A stretch of DNA of 64,000 bases from Erwinia rhapontici (GTDB lineage Bacteria; Pseudomonadota; Gammaproteobacteria; Enterobacterales; Enterobacteriaceae). The notes below the pieces were generated by a model that had not been told where the DNA came from, made no database searches, and saw only the letters and a program-made list of their open reading frames with translations. The translations under genes and the position numbers were made by a program. This document shows positions 1-10,389 of this stretch, piece after piece (within the stretch, counting starts at the first letter, position 1; every line of letters starts with the position of its first letter). The stretch is taken from contig NZ_VRKO01000014.1 in NCBI RefSeq assembly GCF_012271765.1, forward strand, positions 310,001 through 374,000, read 5' to 3'.

Positions 1-104
1 GGCATGAATCTGCAGCGCTGTTGCTGGCGCGTATTCGCGGTGAAAACGTGGATACGGCACCGGTGGATGTCGGCTTTACGATTCTGGCGGGCGGGAGTAT
101 TTAA
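1..104 (+). CDS. gntR: GntR gluconate-operon repressor, C-terminal end only
   Basis: The open frame enters from the left edge and stops with TAA at 102-104. It encodes about 33 residues beginning HESAALLLARIRGE and ending DVGFTILAGGSI. The ESA.LL..RIRGE pattern followed by DVGF is typical of the C-terminus of LacI-family regulators. Its position directly upstream of gntK-gntU on the same strand matches gntR in E. coli, whose product is the LacI-type repressor of gluconate genes released by gluconate. Only the end of the effector-binding domain is visible, so family identity is certain mainly from context. Confidence 0.8.
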   Translation, partial: HESAALLLARIRGENVDTAPVDVGFTILAGGSI

Positions 105-109
105 TACAG

Positions 110-132
110 GTCGGGCCTGCCCGACCCCTACG
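110..132. repeat. REP-like palindrome (GGCCTGCC variant) between gntR and gntK
   Basis: GTCGGGC and GCCCGAC at 110-125 form a short perfect inverted repeat followed by CCCTACG. This is the reverse orientation of the GTAGGGG-palindrome elements found elsewhere in the window. It begins six bases after the gntR stop, so it may also act as a 3' end hairpin. Confidence 0.6.
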
Positions 133-183
133 CCTCCATCGACTTACCCCTTTGTGCCTCTCTCCGTCTGAATCTGTCATTTT

Positions 184-199
184 TTTGAACCACCTCACA
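184..199 (+). promoter_or_regulatory. Candidate CRP site upstream of gntK
   Basis: TTTGA-N6-TCACA matches the CRP consensus TGTGA-N6-TCACA at nine of ten positions. It lies about 112 bp before the gntK start and 54 bp before the GntR operator. Catabolite activation of gntKU is established in E. coli, so the placement is sensible, but the site is predicted from pattern only. Confidence 0.5.
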
Positions 200-252
200 T
201 TTACCAGCTTTTTCCGCCGTGGCTGTTGCCATACTCACTGCACATCCAGACA

Positions 253-266
253 ATGTTACCGATAAC
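253..266 (+). promoter_or_regulatory. GntR operator upstream of gntK
   Basis: ATGTTACCGATAAC is the GntR operator sequence as I recall it for enterobacterial gluconate genes. It is palindromic (GTTA..CGATAAC) and lies 44 bp before the gntK ATG, where a repressor would block transcription of gntKU. Confidence 0.75.
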
Positions 267-310
267 AAATAACCGAACACATCTGCTACCTCTCTGCCGG
301 AGCCAAAACA

Positions 311-850
311 ATGACCACTCATTCATCGCCTAATCACGTCTTCGTACTGATGGGTGTATCCGGAAGCGGCAAATCTGCCGTTGCCAATGCCGTTGCGCAT
401 CAACTGAAGGCGGCCTTCCTCGATGGTGATTTTCTGCACCCACGCGCCAACATTGAAAAAATGTCTGAAGGCCATCCACTGAATGATGACGATCGTCGTC
501 CGTGGCTGGAGTCGATCAACGATGCGGCATTCGCCATGCAGCGCACCAACGATGTGTCACTGATTGTTTGTTCGGCACTGAAAAAAAGTTATCGCGATAT
601 TCTGCGCAAAGGTAACAGCAACCTCTCATTCGTCTATCTGAAGGGTGACTTCGATACCATTGAGTCGCGTTTGCGTGCACGCAAGGGGCACTTCTTCAAA
701 CCGCAGATGCTGGTGACACAATTTGCCACGCTGGAAGAGCCGGGCAGCGATGAAGATGATGTGCTGGTCGTCGATATTAATCAGTCACTTGATGACGTTG
801 TTGCGGCAACACTCAAAACCATTGACGGTGCGACAGAAAAAAATAAGTAG
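311..850 (+). CDS. gntK: Gluconokinase GntK
   Basis: Cytoplasmic kinase that phosphorylates gluconate with ATP to 6-phosphogluconate, which enters the Entner-Doudoroff or pentose phosphate pathway. The 179-residue protein has the P-loop GVSGSGKS at residues 15-22 and the family sequences DGDFLHP and SEGHPLNDDDR, and is close to the roughly 175 residues usual for GntK. It follows gntR and is separated from gntU by only six bases, so gntKU form an operon. A GntR operator and a CRP-like site lie in the 206-bp leader, implying induction by gluconate and catabolite control. Confidence 0.96.
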   Translation: MTTHSSPNHVFVLMGVSGSGKSAVANAVAHQLKAAFLDGDFLHPRANIEKMSEGHPLNDDDRRPWLESINDAAFAMQRTNDVSLIVCSALKKSYRDILRKGNSNLSFVYLKGDFDTIESRLRARKGHFFKPQMLVTQFATLEEPGSDEDDVLVVDINQSLDDVVAATLKTIDGATEKNK

Positions 851-856
851 GGTGTA

Positions 857-2197
857 ATGAGTACTGCAACACTGGTGTTAACGGCGGCGGGCTCGGTTTT
901 GCTGCTGCTGTTTTTAGTGATGAAGGCAAGGATGCACGCCTTTGTGGCGCTGATGTTAGTGTCTATTGGCGCAGGTCTGTTCTCCGGGATGCCGCTGGAT
1001 AAAATTGCCACCACGATGGAAAAGGGCATGGGCGGTACGCTCGGCTTCCTCGCCATCGTGGTTGCGCTGGGCGCGATGTTTGGCAAAATTCTGCATGAAA
1101 CGGGCGCGGTCGATCAGATCGCCATCCGTATGTTGAAAACCTTTGGTGAAAGCCGTGCCCATTATGCGATGGGGATTGCCGGGCTGATTTGTGCCCTGCC
1201 GCTGTTCTTTGAGGTGGCCGTGGTGCTGTTAATCAGCATTGCCTTTGCGGTTGCGCGCCGTACCGGCGATAACCTGGTGAAGCTGGTTATCCCGCTGTTT
1301 GCCGGGGTGGCCGCTGCGGCGGCGTTTCTGCTGCCCGGGCCAGCGCCGATGCTGCTGGCTTCGCAGATGCATGCTGATTTCGGTTGGATGATTCTGTTGG
1401 GCCTGTGTGCCGCCATTCCGGGAATGCTGATTGCCGGACCGCTGTTTGGCCGTTTCATCAGCCAGCATGTGACTTTTGGTATCCCCGCGGAAGGCGATCA
1501 TCCTGAATTTGATGAGAGCAAACTGCCCTCGTTTGGCTTCAGTCTGTCGCTGATCCTGTTTCCCCTGCTGCTGGTGGGGCTGAAAACTGTTGGCGCCCGC
1601 TTTACCACGCCTGGCTCTACGCTGTACGAGTGGCTGGAGTTTATCGGTCATCCGTTTACCGCCATCCTGCTCGCCTGCCTGGTGGCGATTTATGGTCTGG
1701 CATACCGTCAGGGCATGGATAAAGAGCGCGTGATGGAGATTTGCGGTGCGGCGTTACAGCCTGCGGGGATTATCCTGTTGGTGATTGGTGCCGGGGGCGT
1801 GTTCAAACAGGTACTGGTGGATTCCGGTGTGGGTCCGGCGCTGGGTAATGCGCTGACCGGGGCCGGTTTGCCGGTGGCGTTGGCCTGCTTCGTGCTGGCC
1901 GGTGCCGTGCGCATTATTCAGGGGTCGGCAACGGTGGCCTGTTTAACGGCGGTGGGCCTGATTATGCCCGTGATTGAACCGCTGCATTATTCCGGTGCGC
2001 AGATGGCCGCGCTGTCGATCTGTATTGCCGGAGGTTCAATTATCTGTAGCCACGTCAATGATGCCGGTTTCTGGCTGTTTGGCCGCTTTACGGGGGCAAC
2101 CGAAGGGCAGACGCTGAAGACCTGGACGCTGATGGAAACCATACTCGGCACCGTTGGGGCAATTATCGGTATGATTGCGTTCGAATTGTTGTCGTAG
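857..2197 (+). CDS. gntU: Low-affinity gluconate permease GntU (GntP family)
   Basis: Inner-membrane gluconate:H+ symporter of the GntP family, 446 residues, hydrophobic almost throughout with about a dozen predicted membrane segments. Recognisable family stretches include LPGPAPMLLASQMHADFG near residue 160 and QGSATVACLTAVGLI in the C-terminal half. The ATG lies six bases after the gntK stop, preceded by GGGTGTA as a modest ribosome site, so translation is probably coupled to gntK. GntU rather than GntT or GntP is inferred from the gntK-gntU arrangement shared with E. coli. Confidence 0.93.
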   Translation: MSTATLVLTAAGSVLLLLFLVMKARMHAFVALMLVSIGAGLFSGMPLDKIATTMEKGMGGTLGFLAIVVALGAMFGKILHETGAVDQIAIRMLKTFGESRAHYAMGIAGLICALPLFFEVAVVLLISIAFAVARRTGDNLVKLVIPLFAGVAAAAAFLLPGPAPMLLASQMHADFGWMILLGLCAAIPGMLIAGPLFGRFISQHVTFGIPAEGDHPEFDESKLPSFGFSLSLILFPLLLVGLKTVGARFTTPGSTLYEWLEFIGHPFTAILLACLVAIYGLAYRQGMDKERVMEICGAALQPAGIILLVIGAGGVFKQVLVDSGVGPALGNALTGAGLPVALACFVLAGAVRIIQGSATVACLTAVGLIMPVIEPLHYSGAQMAALSICIAGGSIICSHVNDAGFWLFGRFTGATEGQTLKTWTLMETILGTVGAIIGMIAFELLS

Positions 2198-2204
2198 TCA
2201 GCAA

Positions 2205-2224
2205 GGGCGAGGTGTGCCTCGCCC
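2205..2224. repeat. REP-like palindrome (GGTGTGCC variant) 3' of gntU
   Basis: GGGCGAGG-TGTG-CCTCGCCC type inverted repeat, eight bases after the gntU stop. It belongs to the window-wide family with arms GGGCGA/TCGCCC; the core has one change from GGCATGCC. A degenerate relative (GCGTGCCTCGCTCCTGCG) follows near 2257-2275. Confidence 0.7.
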
Positions 2225-2290
2225 CTAGGTATTAATACGATGTTGGCAGGATTGAAGCGTGCCTCGCTCCTGCGTATTAACACCTGTGTC

Positions 2291-2314
2291 GTAGGGTCGA
2301 GGCATGCCTCGACC
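2291..2314. repeat. REP-like palindrome, GGTCGA arms, between gntU and yhgN
   Basis: GGTCGAGGCATGCCTCGACC at 2295-2314 is a perfect 20-base palindrome preceded by GTAG at 2291-2294. It lies 17 bases beyond the end of yhgN, so it sits between two convergent genes. Confidence 0.8.
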
Positions 2315-2331
2315 TTAACGCCATGTAAGGA

Positions 2332-2925
2332 TTACAGTTTCAGATAAACGCGTATCCCATCCAGAAACATCTGCGTTGCCAGCATAATCAGAATCAACCC
2401 CATCAGACGCTCCAGCGCATTGACCCCTTTATCTCCCAGCAGTCGTAAAAACAGCCCCGATAGCAGTAAAATCACCACCGTCAGCCCCCACGCAATCAGC
2501 AGTGCACCGACAAGATGGCCCATATTCTGTGGATACTGGTGTGACAGCAGCATCAGGGTTGCCAGCAGAGAGGGCCCTGCCACCAGGGGGATTGCCAGTG
2601 GCACCAGGAACGGCTCTTCACCTGCTGACAACCCGCTACTGCTGCTTTCCTGCGAAGGGAAAATCATCTTGATGGCGATCAGAAACAGAATAATACCGCC
2701 GGAGATCGATACCGTTTCGGTACGCAGATTCAGGAACGCGAGAATTTTTTCGCCCGCAAACAGAAACAGCAGCATGATCAGTAGCGCGATCAGCATTTCG
2801 CGAATGAGCACCATCCGTCGACGTTTCGGCTCCAGATGCTTCAAAACCGACATAAAAATCGGCAAATTGCCCAATGGATCCATTATCAGCAACAATAATA
2901 TCGTGGCCGAGATCATTTCAGTCAT
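2332..2925 (-). CDS. yhgN: MarC-family inner-membrane protein YhgN
   Basis: Integral membrane protein of the MarC/UPF0056 family, 197 residues with about six membrane segments. The signature near the N-terminus is LLIMDPLGNLPIF, followed by the basic loop LEPKRRRMVLIREM. The biochemical role of the family is unsettled. An AAAGAGAA ribosome site precedes the ATG at 2925. It is convergent with gntU and divergent from asd, as in E. coli. Confidence 0.93.
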   Translation of the reverse strand: MTEMISATILLLLIMDPLGNLPIFMSVLKHLEPKRRRMVLIREMLIALLIMLLFLFAGEKILAFLNLRTETVSISGGIILFLIAIKMIFPSQESSSSGLSAGEEPFLVPLAIPLVAGPSLLATLMLLSHQYPQNMGHLVGALLIAWGLTVVILLLSGLFLRLLGDKGVNALERLMGLILIMLATQMFLDGIRVYLKL

Positions 2926-3083
2926 CGTTGTTGTTCTCTTTATTAATCAATGTTCGCCTCTTATAAGCAGAGCTGCTAAAAAAAACCGTCTAATCGATTT
3001 AATTCACTTGCCACTTTTCCTGCAACTTGTAAGGTTTAGCAATCTAATATTTTAACTCTAACAGGTCAGGCGCCACTGTCGCA

Positions 3084-3168
3084 GCCAGTTTGCTTACCGC
3101 CAGCGTACAGCAACCGTAGCGTACTGAAGTACGTGAGGATTGCGAGCACTGCCGGGGGCGAAAATGGC
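3084..3168. repeat. Long imperfect palindrome upstream of asd
   Basis: An inverted repeat centred on GTAC-TGAA-GTAC (3121-3132). Imperfect pairing extends outward to GCCAGTT at 3084 and AAAATGGC ending at 3168. It resembles the dispersed intergenic hairpin elements seen in many Enterobacterales genomes, but no second copy is present in this window. It ends about 27 bp before the asd start and would form a large structured 5' leader if transcription begins upstream of it. Confidence 0.5.
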
Positions 3169-3194
3169 AAGTAAAGTAGCCCGGGATAAAGGTA

Positions 3195-4307
3195 ATGATG
3201 AAATCTGTAGGATTGGTAGGTTGGCGTGGGATGGTGGGCTCGGTACTCATGCAGCGCATGAGCGAAGAGCGCGATTTTGATGTGATTCGCCCGGTATTCT
3301 TCTCGACGTCTCAGCACGGCCAGGCGGCGCCAGCGTTCGGCGGCCAGTCTGCGGGCACGTTGCAGGATGCCTTTGATATTGAAGCGCTGAAAGCGCTGGA
3401 TATTATCATCACCTGCCAGGGCGGCGACTACACCAGCGATATTTATCCTAAGCTGCGCGCAGCCGGCTGGAACGGCTACTGGATTGATGCGGCATCCACG
3501 CTGCGTATGAAAGATGACGCGATTATTATTCTCGACCCGGTCAACCACAAGGTGATCCACGACGGCCTGAACAACGGAATAAAAACCTTCGTTGGCGGTA
3601 ACTGCACCGTGAGCCTGATGCTGATGTCACTGGGCGGTCTGTTTGAAAATAACCTGGTGGAGTGGGCATCCGTGGCGACCTACCAGGCGGCTTCCGGCGG
3701 CGGTGCGCGCCACATGCGTGAACTGCTGACCCAGATGGGCATGCTGCACAACCACGTGGCGAAAGAGTTGCAGGACCCGGCTTCTGCCATCCTCGACATT
3801 GAGCGTAAAGTCACCGAGTTGAGCCGCACTGGCGTGTTACCAACTGATAATTTCGGCGTACCGCTGGCAGGCAGCTTGATCCCGTGGATCGACAAACAGC
3901 TGGATAACGGTCAGACGCGCGAGGAATGGAAAGGCCAGGCGGAAACCAACAAAATCCTGCGTACCAGCAGCGTCATCCCGGTTGACGGTCTGTGCGTGCG
4001 CGTTGGTGCGCTGCGCTGCCACAGCCAGGCGTTTACTCTGAAGTTGAAAAAAGATGTGCCGTTGGCTGAAATCGAACAGATGCTGGCCGCACATAACGAG
4101 TGGGTGAAAGTGGTCCCTAACGACCGTGATATCTCCATGCGTGAATTGACGCCAGCCGCCGTTACCGGCACGTTGAACACCCCGGTAGGTCGCCTGCGTA
4201 AGCTGAACATGGGGCCGGATTATCTTTCCGCCTTTACCGTTGGCGACCAGCTGCTGTGGGGCGCGGCAGAACCGCTACGTCGTATGTTGCGTCTGCTGGT
4301 GGGTTAA
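3195..4307 (+). CDS. asd: Aspartate-semialdehyde dehydrogenase Asd
   Basis: NADPH-dependent enzyme that reduces aspartyl phosphate to aspartate semialdehyde, the branch point for lysine/diaminopimelate, threonine and methionine. The N-terminus [18 protein letters not shown] is the nucleotide-binding motif. The catalytic cysteine is in GGNCTVSLM (about residue 136), and [13 protein letters not shown] carries the substrate-binding histidine. Two adjacent ATG codons are possible. The second, at 3198, gives 369 residues and aligns better with E. coli MKNVGFIGW; AAAGGTA precedes both. Monocistronic, with structured DNA upstream. Confidence 0.96.
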   Translation: MMKSVGLVGWRGMVGSVLMQRMSEERDFDVIRPVFFSTSQHGQAAPAFGGQSAGTLQDAFDIEALKALDIIITCQGGDYTSDIYPKLRAAGWNGYWIDAASTLRMKDDAIIILDPVNHKVIHDGLNNGIKTFVGGNCTVSLMLMSLGGLFENNLVEWASVATYQAASGGGARHMRELLTQMGMLHNHVAKELQDPASAILDIERKVTELSRTGVLPTDNFGVPLAGSLIPWIDKQLDNGQTREEWKGQAETNKILRTSSVIPVDGLCVRVGALRCHSQAFTLKLKKDVPLAEIEQMLAAHNEWVKVVPNDRDISMRELTPAAVTGTLNTPVGRLRKLNMGPDYLSAFTVGDQLLWGAAEPLRRMLRLLVG

Positions 4308-4775
4308 TTCGGGTCATTTCCCCTCTGCCGCTGGCAGGGGGGATGTCACCCTGTTTCGATTTGCATCATCATTTTTCACTGTTATTACGTGCACCTTCCT
4401 TTGTGTTAACTGGCGATTCTCCGCGCCAGAATTCAGTCACTTCCCCTTGCCCGGGGCTTGAACCCTGGCAGGTCTAAGAAGGGTCTGACGTTCCTGTCTC
4501 ACGCCTTTAAAGCAATAAACTTTGATCTGAAAGAAATATTTTTACGCTTTCATCCATGGCTATTGTTTTCCCCTGGCTATGCTTAAAAAGCCACAGTTCC
4601 TAAAACATTATTTTTTTTCACTTCGTTATTTTATTGCACGCTGCGGCGGTTTTTACCCAGTGGAAGGTTACCTCTGCCGGTCAGTGTGTTTTGGGCTCAA
4701 TGAAGAGCAGTGCATTGGCGATACCCGAATCGGGGATTCCGCCAGTCGACTGCCGATCATCACGGGAAGAAAGTC
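4308..4775. other. asd-glgB intergenic region, 468 bp without a gene
   Basis: No convincing ORF. A 9-bp hairpin CCCTCTGCC/GGCAGGGGG at 4321-4341 lies just after asd and could be its 3' end, although no T-run follows. From about 4500 the DNA is AT-rich and likely holds the glgB promoter and 5' leader. Small ORFs across 4579-4803 have no RBS or recognisable product. Confidence 0.5.
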
Positions 4776-6962
4776 ATGTCAGAGCTTATGGATCGTCGTG
4801 TGATTAACGCTTTAGTCTCTGGTCATTTTGCTGACCCCTTTTCTTTACTGGGCATGCACAAGACCGACAAGGGTCTTGAAGTGCGTGCTCTGTTACCGGA
4901 CGCCAGCGAAGTCTGGGTGATTGAAACCAGTACGGGCAATAAATGTGTGCAGCTGGTGTGCCTCGATTCTCGCGGTTTTTTTCAGGGGGTGATCCCCAAA
5001 CGTAAAACTCCGTTTCGCTATCAACTGGCCGTCACCTGGCACGGCCAGCAAAATTTAATCGACGATGCTTACCGCTTTGGTCCACTGCTGCCGGAAATGG
5101 ACAGCTGGCTGCTGGCGGAAGGGACCCATCTGCGGCCTTATGAAACCCTGGGTGCGCATGGCGATGTGATTGACGGTGTGATTGGCACCCGCTTTGCCGT
5201 CTGGGCGCCGAATGCTCAGCGCATCTCTGTGGTCGGTGAATTTAACTTTTGGGATGGACGTCGGCATCCGATGCGCCTGCGGCGTGAAATTGGTATCTGG
5301 GAGTTGTTTATCCCGGGCGCCACGCAGGGGCAGCTTTATAAGTTCGAGATTATCGACCATCAGGGACAACTGCGCCTGAAAGCCGACCCTTACGCGTTTG
5401 AGGCGCAGATGCGTCCGCAAACGGCCTCTATGATTTGCGGTATTCCAGAGAAAACCACTCTGTCACCGGAGCGCCAGCGTGCGAACGGTTTTGACGCACC
5501 GATCTCGATTTATGAAGTGCACCTCGGCTCCTGGCGCCGCCACACGGATAACCACTTCTGGTTGAGTTACAAAGAGCTGGCAGAACAACTGGTGCCTTAT
5601 GCCAAAGAGATGGGCTTTACCCATCTGGAGCTATTGCCCATCAATGAGCATCCATTCGACGGGAGCTGGGGTTATCAGCCACTGGGAATGTATGCCCCAA
5701 CGCGCCGTTTCGGCACTCGCGATGATTTCCGTGCCTTTATTACGGCGGCCCACAATGCCGGGCTGAACGTGCTGCTGGACTGGGTTCCCGGCCACTTTCC
5801 ATCGGATGATTTTGGTCTGGTGAAGTTTGATGGCACGGAGCTGTATGAACATGGCGACCCGCGCGAAGGCTTTCACCAGGACTGGAACACGCTGATCTAT
5901 AACTTTGGTCGCCGTGAGGTGAGTAATTATCTGGCGGGGAATGCACTGTACTGGATCGAGCGTTTCGGCATTGATGGCCTGCGGGTGGATGCGGTGGCAT
6001 CCATGATTTACCGCGACTACAGCCGCGCCGAAGGCGAATGGGTGCCGAATCATGTTGGCGGGCGTGAGAATTTCGAGGCGATCTCTTTCCTGCGCTACAC
6101 CAACCGAACGCTGGGCCATGCTGCCCCCGGTTCGATTACCGTGGCGGAGGAGTCAACGGACTTTGATGGCGTGTCACGACCGCCGGAAATGGGCGGTCTG
6201 GGCTTTTGGTTTAAATGGAACCTTGGCTGGATGCACGACACCCTCGACTACATGAAGCTCGATCCGATCTACCGCCGCCATCATCACAATCTGATGACGT
6301 TCGGTATGCTTTACAACTACACCGAAAACTTCGTGCTGCCGCTGTCCCACGATGAAGTGGTTCACGGCAAGAAGTCGATTCTGGACCGCATGCCGGGTGA
6401 CACCTGGCAGAAGTTCGCCAACCTGCGTGCCTATTACGGCTGGATGTTTGGCTTCCCGGGTAAAAAGCTGTTGTTTATGGGTAATGAGTTCGCTCAGGGC
6501 AAAGAGTGGAACCACGATACCAGCCTGGACTGGCATCTGCTGGAAGGGGAAGACAACTGGCATAACGGCGTGCAGCGTCTGGTGCGCGACCTGAATCATA
6601 CCTACCAGGCACAGACGCCGCTGCATCAACTCGATTTCGACCCGGCCGGGTTTGAATGGCTGGTGGTGGATGACTTTGATAACTCGGTGTTTGTCTTTGT
6701 GCGCCGCGATCGCGATGGCAATGAACTAATCGTCGCCAGTAACTTTACCCCGGTGCAGCGTGAAAGCTATCGCTTTGGCGTGTCGGGTGCCGGGCGCTGG
6801 CGCGAAGTGCTAAACACCGACTCCGGCCATTATCACGGCGGTAACAACGGCAACCTGGGAACGGTCAGCACCGATGACTGGGGCAGCCATAACCGCAGTC
6901 ACTCTCTCAGTCTGACGCTGCCTGCGCTCTCGACGCTGTGGCTGGTACGGGAGGCAGAATGA
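4776..6962 (+). CDS. glgB: 1,4-alpha-glucan branching enzyme GlgB
   Basis: GH13 enzyme that makes the alpha-1,6 branches of glycogen. Starting at ATG 4776 gives 728 residues, the E. coli length, with GGGAAGAAAG as ribosome site; an in-frame ATG 66 bases upstream adds only unconserved sequence. An N-terminal CBM48 region ([23 protein letters not shown]) precedes the catalytic barrel. The catalytic residues fall at D405 ([11 protein letters not shown]), E458 (TVAEEST) and D526 ([13 protein letters not shown]), exactly as in the E. coli enzyme. It is the first gene of glgBXCAP, and its TGA overlaps the ATG of glgX. Confidence 0.97.
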   Translation: MSELMDRRVINALVSGHFADPFSLLGMHKTDKGLEVRALLPDASEVWVIETSTGNKCVQLVCLDSRGFFQGVIPKRKTPFRYQLAVTWHGQQNLIDDAYRFGPLLPEMDSWLLAEGTHLRPYETLGAHGDVIDGVIGTRFAVWAPNAQRISVVGEFNFWDGRRHPMRLRREIGIWELFIPGATQGQLYKFEIIDHQGQLRLKADPYAFEAQMRPQTASMICGIPEKTTLSPERQRANGFDAPISIYEVHLGSWRRHTDNHFWLSYKELAEQLVPYAKEMGFTHLELLPINEHPFDGSWGYQPLGMYAPTRRFGTRDDFRAFITAAHNAGLNVLLDWVPGHFPSDDFGLVKFDGTELYEHGDPREGFHQDWNTLIYNFGRREVSNYLAGNALYWIERFGIDGLRVDAVASMIYRDYSRAEGEWVPNHVGGRENFEAISFLRYTNRTLGHAAPGSITVAEESTDFDGVSRPPEMGGLGFWFKWNLGWMHDTLDYMKLDPIYRRHHHNLMTFGMLYNYTENFVLPLSHDEVVHGKKSILDRMPGDTWQKFANLRAYYGWMFGFPGKKLLFMGNEFAQGKEWNHDTSLDWHLLEGEDNWHNGVQRLVRDLNHTYQAQTPLHQLDFDPAGFEWLVVDDFDNSVFVFVRRDRDGNELIVASNFTPVQRESYRFGVSGAGRWREVLNTDSGHYHGGNNGNLGTVSTDDWGSHNRSHSLSLTLPALSTLWLVREAE

Positions 6963-8944
6963 CATCACTCCGTGAGGGACTTCCAGCACCGCGCGGTGCC
7001 CACTATGACGGCAAAGGGGTGAACTTTACCCTGTTCTCGCAGCATGCTGAACGCGTGGAGCTTTGTCTGTTTGATGCCAGTGGCACGGAGACGCGTGTGG
7101 ATCTTCCTTCACGGAGTGGCGACATCTGGCACGGCTACCTCCCCGGCGGTAAACCGGGCCAGCGTTATGGTTATCGCGTGCATGGTCCGTGGCAGCCGCA
7201 GCAGGGGCAACGTTTTAATCCGGCGAAGCTGTTGCTCGACCCCTGCGCACACGAAGTGCTGGGTGAAGTCACGGACGACCCTTGTTTCCAGTGTGGGGTG
7301 CAGCAGCCGGATCCCCTTGATAGCGGGCCGCTGGCACCGAAAAGTGTGGTGCTGGCCGATGATTTTGACTGGGACGAGGATGCGCCACCGCGCGTGCCCT
7401 GGGGCAGTACCGTGATTTATGAGGCCCACGTACGTGGTCTGACAAAGCTGCATCCGGATATCCCGGAAGCGATACGCGGCACTTACGCGGCGCTGGGGCA
7501 TCCGGTGATGATCGACTACTTTCAGCGACTGGGGATCACCAGTCTGGAGCTGTTGCCAGTGGCCTGCTTCGCCAGTGAACCGCGCTTACTGCGGATGGGA
7601 TTGAGTAATTACTGGGGCTACAACCCGCTGGCCTGCTACGCGCTGGAAGCGCGCTACGCCTCCGGCCAGCACCAGCTGCATCCGCGTCAGGAGTTCCAGC
7701 AGGCTGTGAAGGCGCTGCATCAGGCTGGCATAGAAGTGATTCTTGATGTGGTGTTTAACCACAGCGCAGAGCTGGAGGAGACTGGCCCCACGCTGTCGAT
7801 GCGCGGCGTCGATAATCAGAGCTACTACTGGCTGGACGGGCAGGGGGAATATCAGAACTGGACCGGCTGTGGCAACACGCAGAATCTCAGCCACCCGCAG
7901 GTGATGGCGTGGATGCTCGACTGCCTGCGCTACTGGGTAGAAGAGTGCCATGTCGATGGCTTCCGCTTTGACCTGGCCACCGTACTGGGGCGCACGCCGG
8001 ACTATCATCAGGATGCGCCATTGTTTCAGGCGATTGCAGCCGATCCTGTGCTGTCAGGCTGCAAGCTGATTGCCGAACCCTGGGATATCGGCATCGGGGG
8101 TTATCAGGTCGGCAATTTTCCTCCACCGTTCGCCGAATGGAATGACCATTTTCGCGATGCTACGCGGCGTTACTGGCTGCATGGCGAGTTGTCCAACGGC
8201 GACTTTGCACGGCGTTTTGCCGGGTCGAGCGATATCTTCGATCGTGGCGGCCGACGGCCCTCCAGCAGTATCAACCTTATCACTGCCCACGACGGTTTTA
8301 CCCTGCGAGATGTGGTCAGTTATGAACATAAACATAACGAAGCGAACGGCGAAGATAACCGTGATGGCAGCAACAATAACTTCAGCCATAACCACGGCGT
8401 GGAAGGATTACAGGCGCCGTTACTGATTATGGAACACCGCCGTCGTAGCGTGCATGCCCTGTTGGCCACGCTGCTGCTGGCGCAGGGGACGCCGATGTTA
8501 CTGGCCGGGGACGAACACGGGCACAGCCAGCACGGCAACAATAATGCTTACTGCCAGGACAATCCGCTGACATGGTTCAACTGGCAGCAGCACGATCGCG
8601 GACTGTTTGCTTTCACTGCCGCACTGATCCATCTGCGCCGCCGTATTCCGGCGTTGCAGCAGGATCGCTGGTGGCAGGACGGTGATGGCAATGTGGAGTG
8701 GCTGAACGACCAGGGACAGCCGTTGACCACTGAGCAGTGGGAGCAGGGGGCGCATCGTTTGCAGATCAGGCTTTCACAGCACTGGTTACTGACGATCAAC
8801 GCCACCGAAGAAGTGTATGACCTGGTGTTACCTGAAGGGAAATGGCATGCCATTCCTCCCTTTGCCGGGGATGATAACCCGATTCTGTCAACGGTCTGGC
8901 ATGGAGCCGCCCACGGTGTGTGCGTGTTCCAGGAACAATCATAA
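6959..8944 (+). CDS. glgX: Glycogen debranching enzyme GlgX
   Basis: Isoamylase-type GH13 enzyme that hydrolyses alpha-1,6 branches of phosphorylase-limit glycogen, releasing maltotetraose for the maltodextrin enzymes. The 661 residues start at ATG 6959, which overlaps the glgB stop (ATGA); a start 21 bases upstream would lie inside glgB. An N-terminal CBM48 region ([22 protein letters not shown]) precedes catalytic motifs [31 protein letters not shown] and [12 protein letters not shown]. Twelve bases separate it from glgC. Confidence 0.96.
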   Translation: MTSLREGLPAPRGAHYDGKGVNFTLFSQHAERVELCLFDASGTETRVDLPSRSGDIWHGYLPGGKPGQRYGYRVHGPWQPQQGQRFNPAKLLLDPCAHEVLGEVTDDPCFQCGVQQPDPLDSGPLAPKSVVLADDFDWDEDAPPRVPWGSTVIYEAHVRGLTKLHPDIPEAIRGTYAALGHPVMIDYFQRLGITSLELLPVACFASEPRLLRMGLSNYWGYNPLACYALEARYASGQHQLHPRQEFQQAVKALHQAGIEVILDVVFNHSAELEETGPTLSMRGVDNQSYYWLDGQGEYQNWTGCGNTQNLSHPQVMAWMLDCLRYWVEECHVDGFRFDLATVLGRTPDYHQDAPLFQAIAADPVLSGCKLIAEPWDIGIGGYQVGNFPPPFAEWNDHFRDATRRYWLHGELSNGDFARRFAGSSDIFDRGGRRPSSSINLITAHDGFTLRDVVSYEHKHNEANGEDNRDGSNNNFSHNHGVEGLQAPLLIMEHRRRSVHALLATLLLAQGTPMLLAGDEHGHSQHGNNNAYCQDNPLTWFNWQQHDRGLFAFTAALIHLRRRIPALQQDRWWQDGDGNVEWLNDQGQPLTTEQWEQGAHRLQIRLSQHWLLTINATEEVYDLVLPEGKWHAIPPFAGDDNPILSTVWHGAAHGVCVFQEQS

Positions 8945-8956
8945 TAGGAATCAGAC

Positions 8957-10243
8957 ATGGTCAAATTAGATAAGAACGACCCTGTAATGCTGGCAAGGCA
9001 ACTCCCTACACAAACTGTTGCGCTGATCCTTGCGGGTGGACGCGGTACGCGTCTGAAAGACCTGACCGCCAAGCGTGCGAAACCGGCCGTTCACTTCGGC
9101 GGCAAGTTTCGCATTATCGATTTTGCGCTTTCCAACTGTCTGAACTCCGGCATTCGACGTATTGCGGTGATCACCCAGTATCAGTCGCACACGTTGGTAC
9201 AGCATATCCAGCGCGGCTGGTCCTTCCTCAATGAAGAGATGAACGAGTTCGTCGATCTGCTGCCTGCGCAGCAACGCCTTTCCACCGACCACTGGTATCG
9301 CGGCACCGCCGATGCGGTAACGCAGAACCTCGATATCATTCGTCGCTACCGTGCGCAGTACATCGTGATCCTGGCCGGGGACCACATCTACAAGATGGAC
9401 TACTCGCGCATGCTGATCGATCACGTAGAAAACGGTGCGCGCTGCACCATTGCCTGTCTGCCGGTGCCGCTGGAGGAAGCCAGTTCCTTCGGCGTGATGA
9501 AGGTGGATGATGATAACAAGGTGGTTGAGTTCCTTGAGAAACCGGAGAACCCACCCTCAATGCCTGGCGACAGCAGCCGGGCGTTAGCCAGCATGGGTAT
9601 CTATGTTTTTGATGCCGAATATCTTTTCGGCCTGCTGGAAGTCGATCAGGCGTTACCGGAGTCGAGCCATGATTTCGGTAAAGATTTGCTGCCGAAAATT
9701 GTCGCCAGTGGTGAAGCTCTGGCGCACTCTTTCAGTCTCTCCTGCGTTCAGCATGATGAGACGGCAGAACCTTACTGGCGCGATGTCGGCACGCTGGAAG
9801 CCTACTGGAAAGCCAATCTTGACCTCGCTTCTGTGATGCCAGAACTGGATATGTATGACAGTACCTGGCCGATCCGCACCCATATGGAACCGTTGCCGCC
9901 GGCGAAGTTTGTGCAGGATCGCTCCGGTAGTCACGGGATGACAATGAATTCGCTGGTGTCAGGGGGCTGCATTATCTCTGGTTCAGTGGTAGTGAACTCG
10001 GTGCTGTTCTCCCGGGTTCGAATTAACTCCTTCTGCAATATTGAGTCATCGGTATTACTGCCGGATGTAGAGGTGGGACGTTCCTGCCGTCTGCGACGTT
10101 GTGTGATAGACCGTGCCTGCGTACTGCCAGAAGGAACGGTGATTGGCGAAAATCCGGATGATGATGCCCGGCGTTTCCACCGATCGGAAGAAGGGATCGT
10201 TCTTGTCACCAGGACCATGCTGGCGAAGCTTGGCTGGCGATAG
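8957..10243 (+). CDS. glgC: Glucose-1-phosphate adenylyltransferase GlgC
   Basis: ADP-glucose pyrophosphorylase: ATP plus glucose-1-phosphate to ADP-glucose, the committed and allosterically controlled step of glycogen synthesis. 428 residues. The N-terminal nucleotidyltransferase domain has [31 protein letters not shown] sequence near residues 24-50, with [20 protein letters not shown] and VEFLEKP further on. The C-terminal part is a left-handed beta-helix ending in [26 protein letters not shown] precedes ATG. The gap to glgA is unusually long (146 bp) and is filled by a palindromic repeat. Confidence 0.97.
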   Translation: MVKLDKNDPVMLARQLPTQTVALILAGGRGTRLKDLTAKRAKPAVHFGGKFRIIDFALSNCLNSGIRRIAVITQYQSHTLVQHIQRGWSFLNEEMNEFVDLLPAQQRLSTDHWYRGTADAVTQNLDIIRRYRAQYIVILAGDHIYKMDYSRMLIDHVENGARCTIACLPVPLEEASSFGVMKVDDDNKVVEFLEKPENPPSMPGDSSRALASMGIYVFDAEYLFGLLEVDQALPESSHDFGKDLLPKIVASGEALAHSFSLSCVQHDETAEPYWRDVGTLEAYWKANLDLASVMPELDMYDSTWPIRTHMEPLPPAKFVQDRSGSHGMTMNSLVSGGCIISGSVVVNSVLFSRVRINSFCNIESSVLLPDVEVGRSCRLRRCVIDRACVLPEGTVIGENPDDDARRFHRSEEGIVLVTRTMLAKLGWR

Positions 10244-10257
10244 CACACACGTAATCC

Positions 10258-10370
<113 letters not shown>

Positions 10371-10389
10371 GGATAAAAAGGAGCCGATA

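Noticed and set aside
3066-3560. 164-codon minus-strand ORF opposite asd
   Set aside because: Antisense to the conserved asd sequence; arises from codon bias of the real gene.
4579-4803. ORF of 74 codons in the glgB leader
   Set aside because: No RBS, and it overlaps the real glgB start in another frame.
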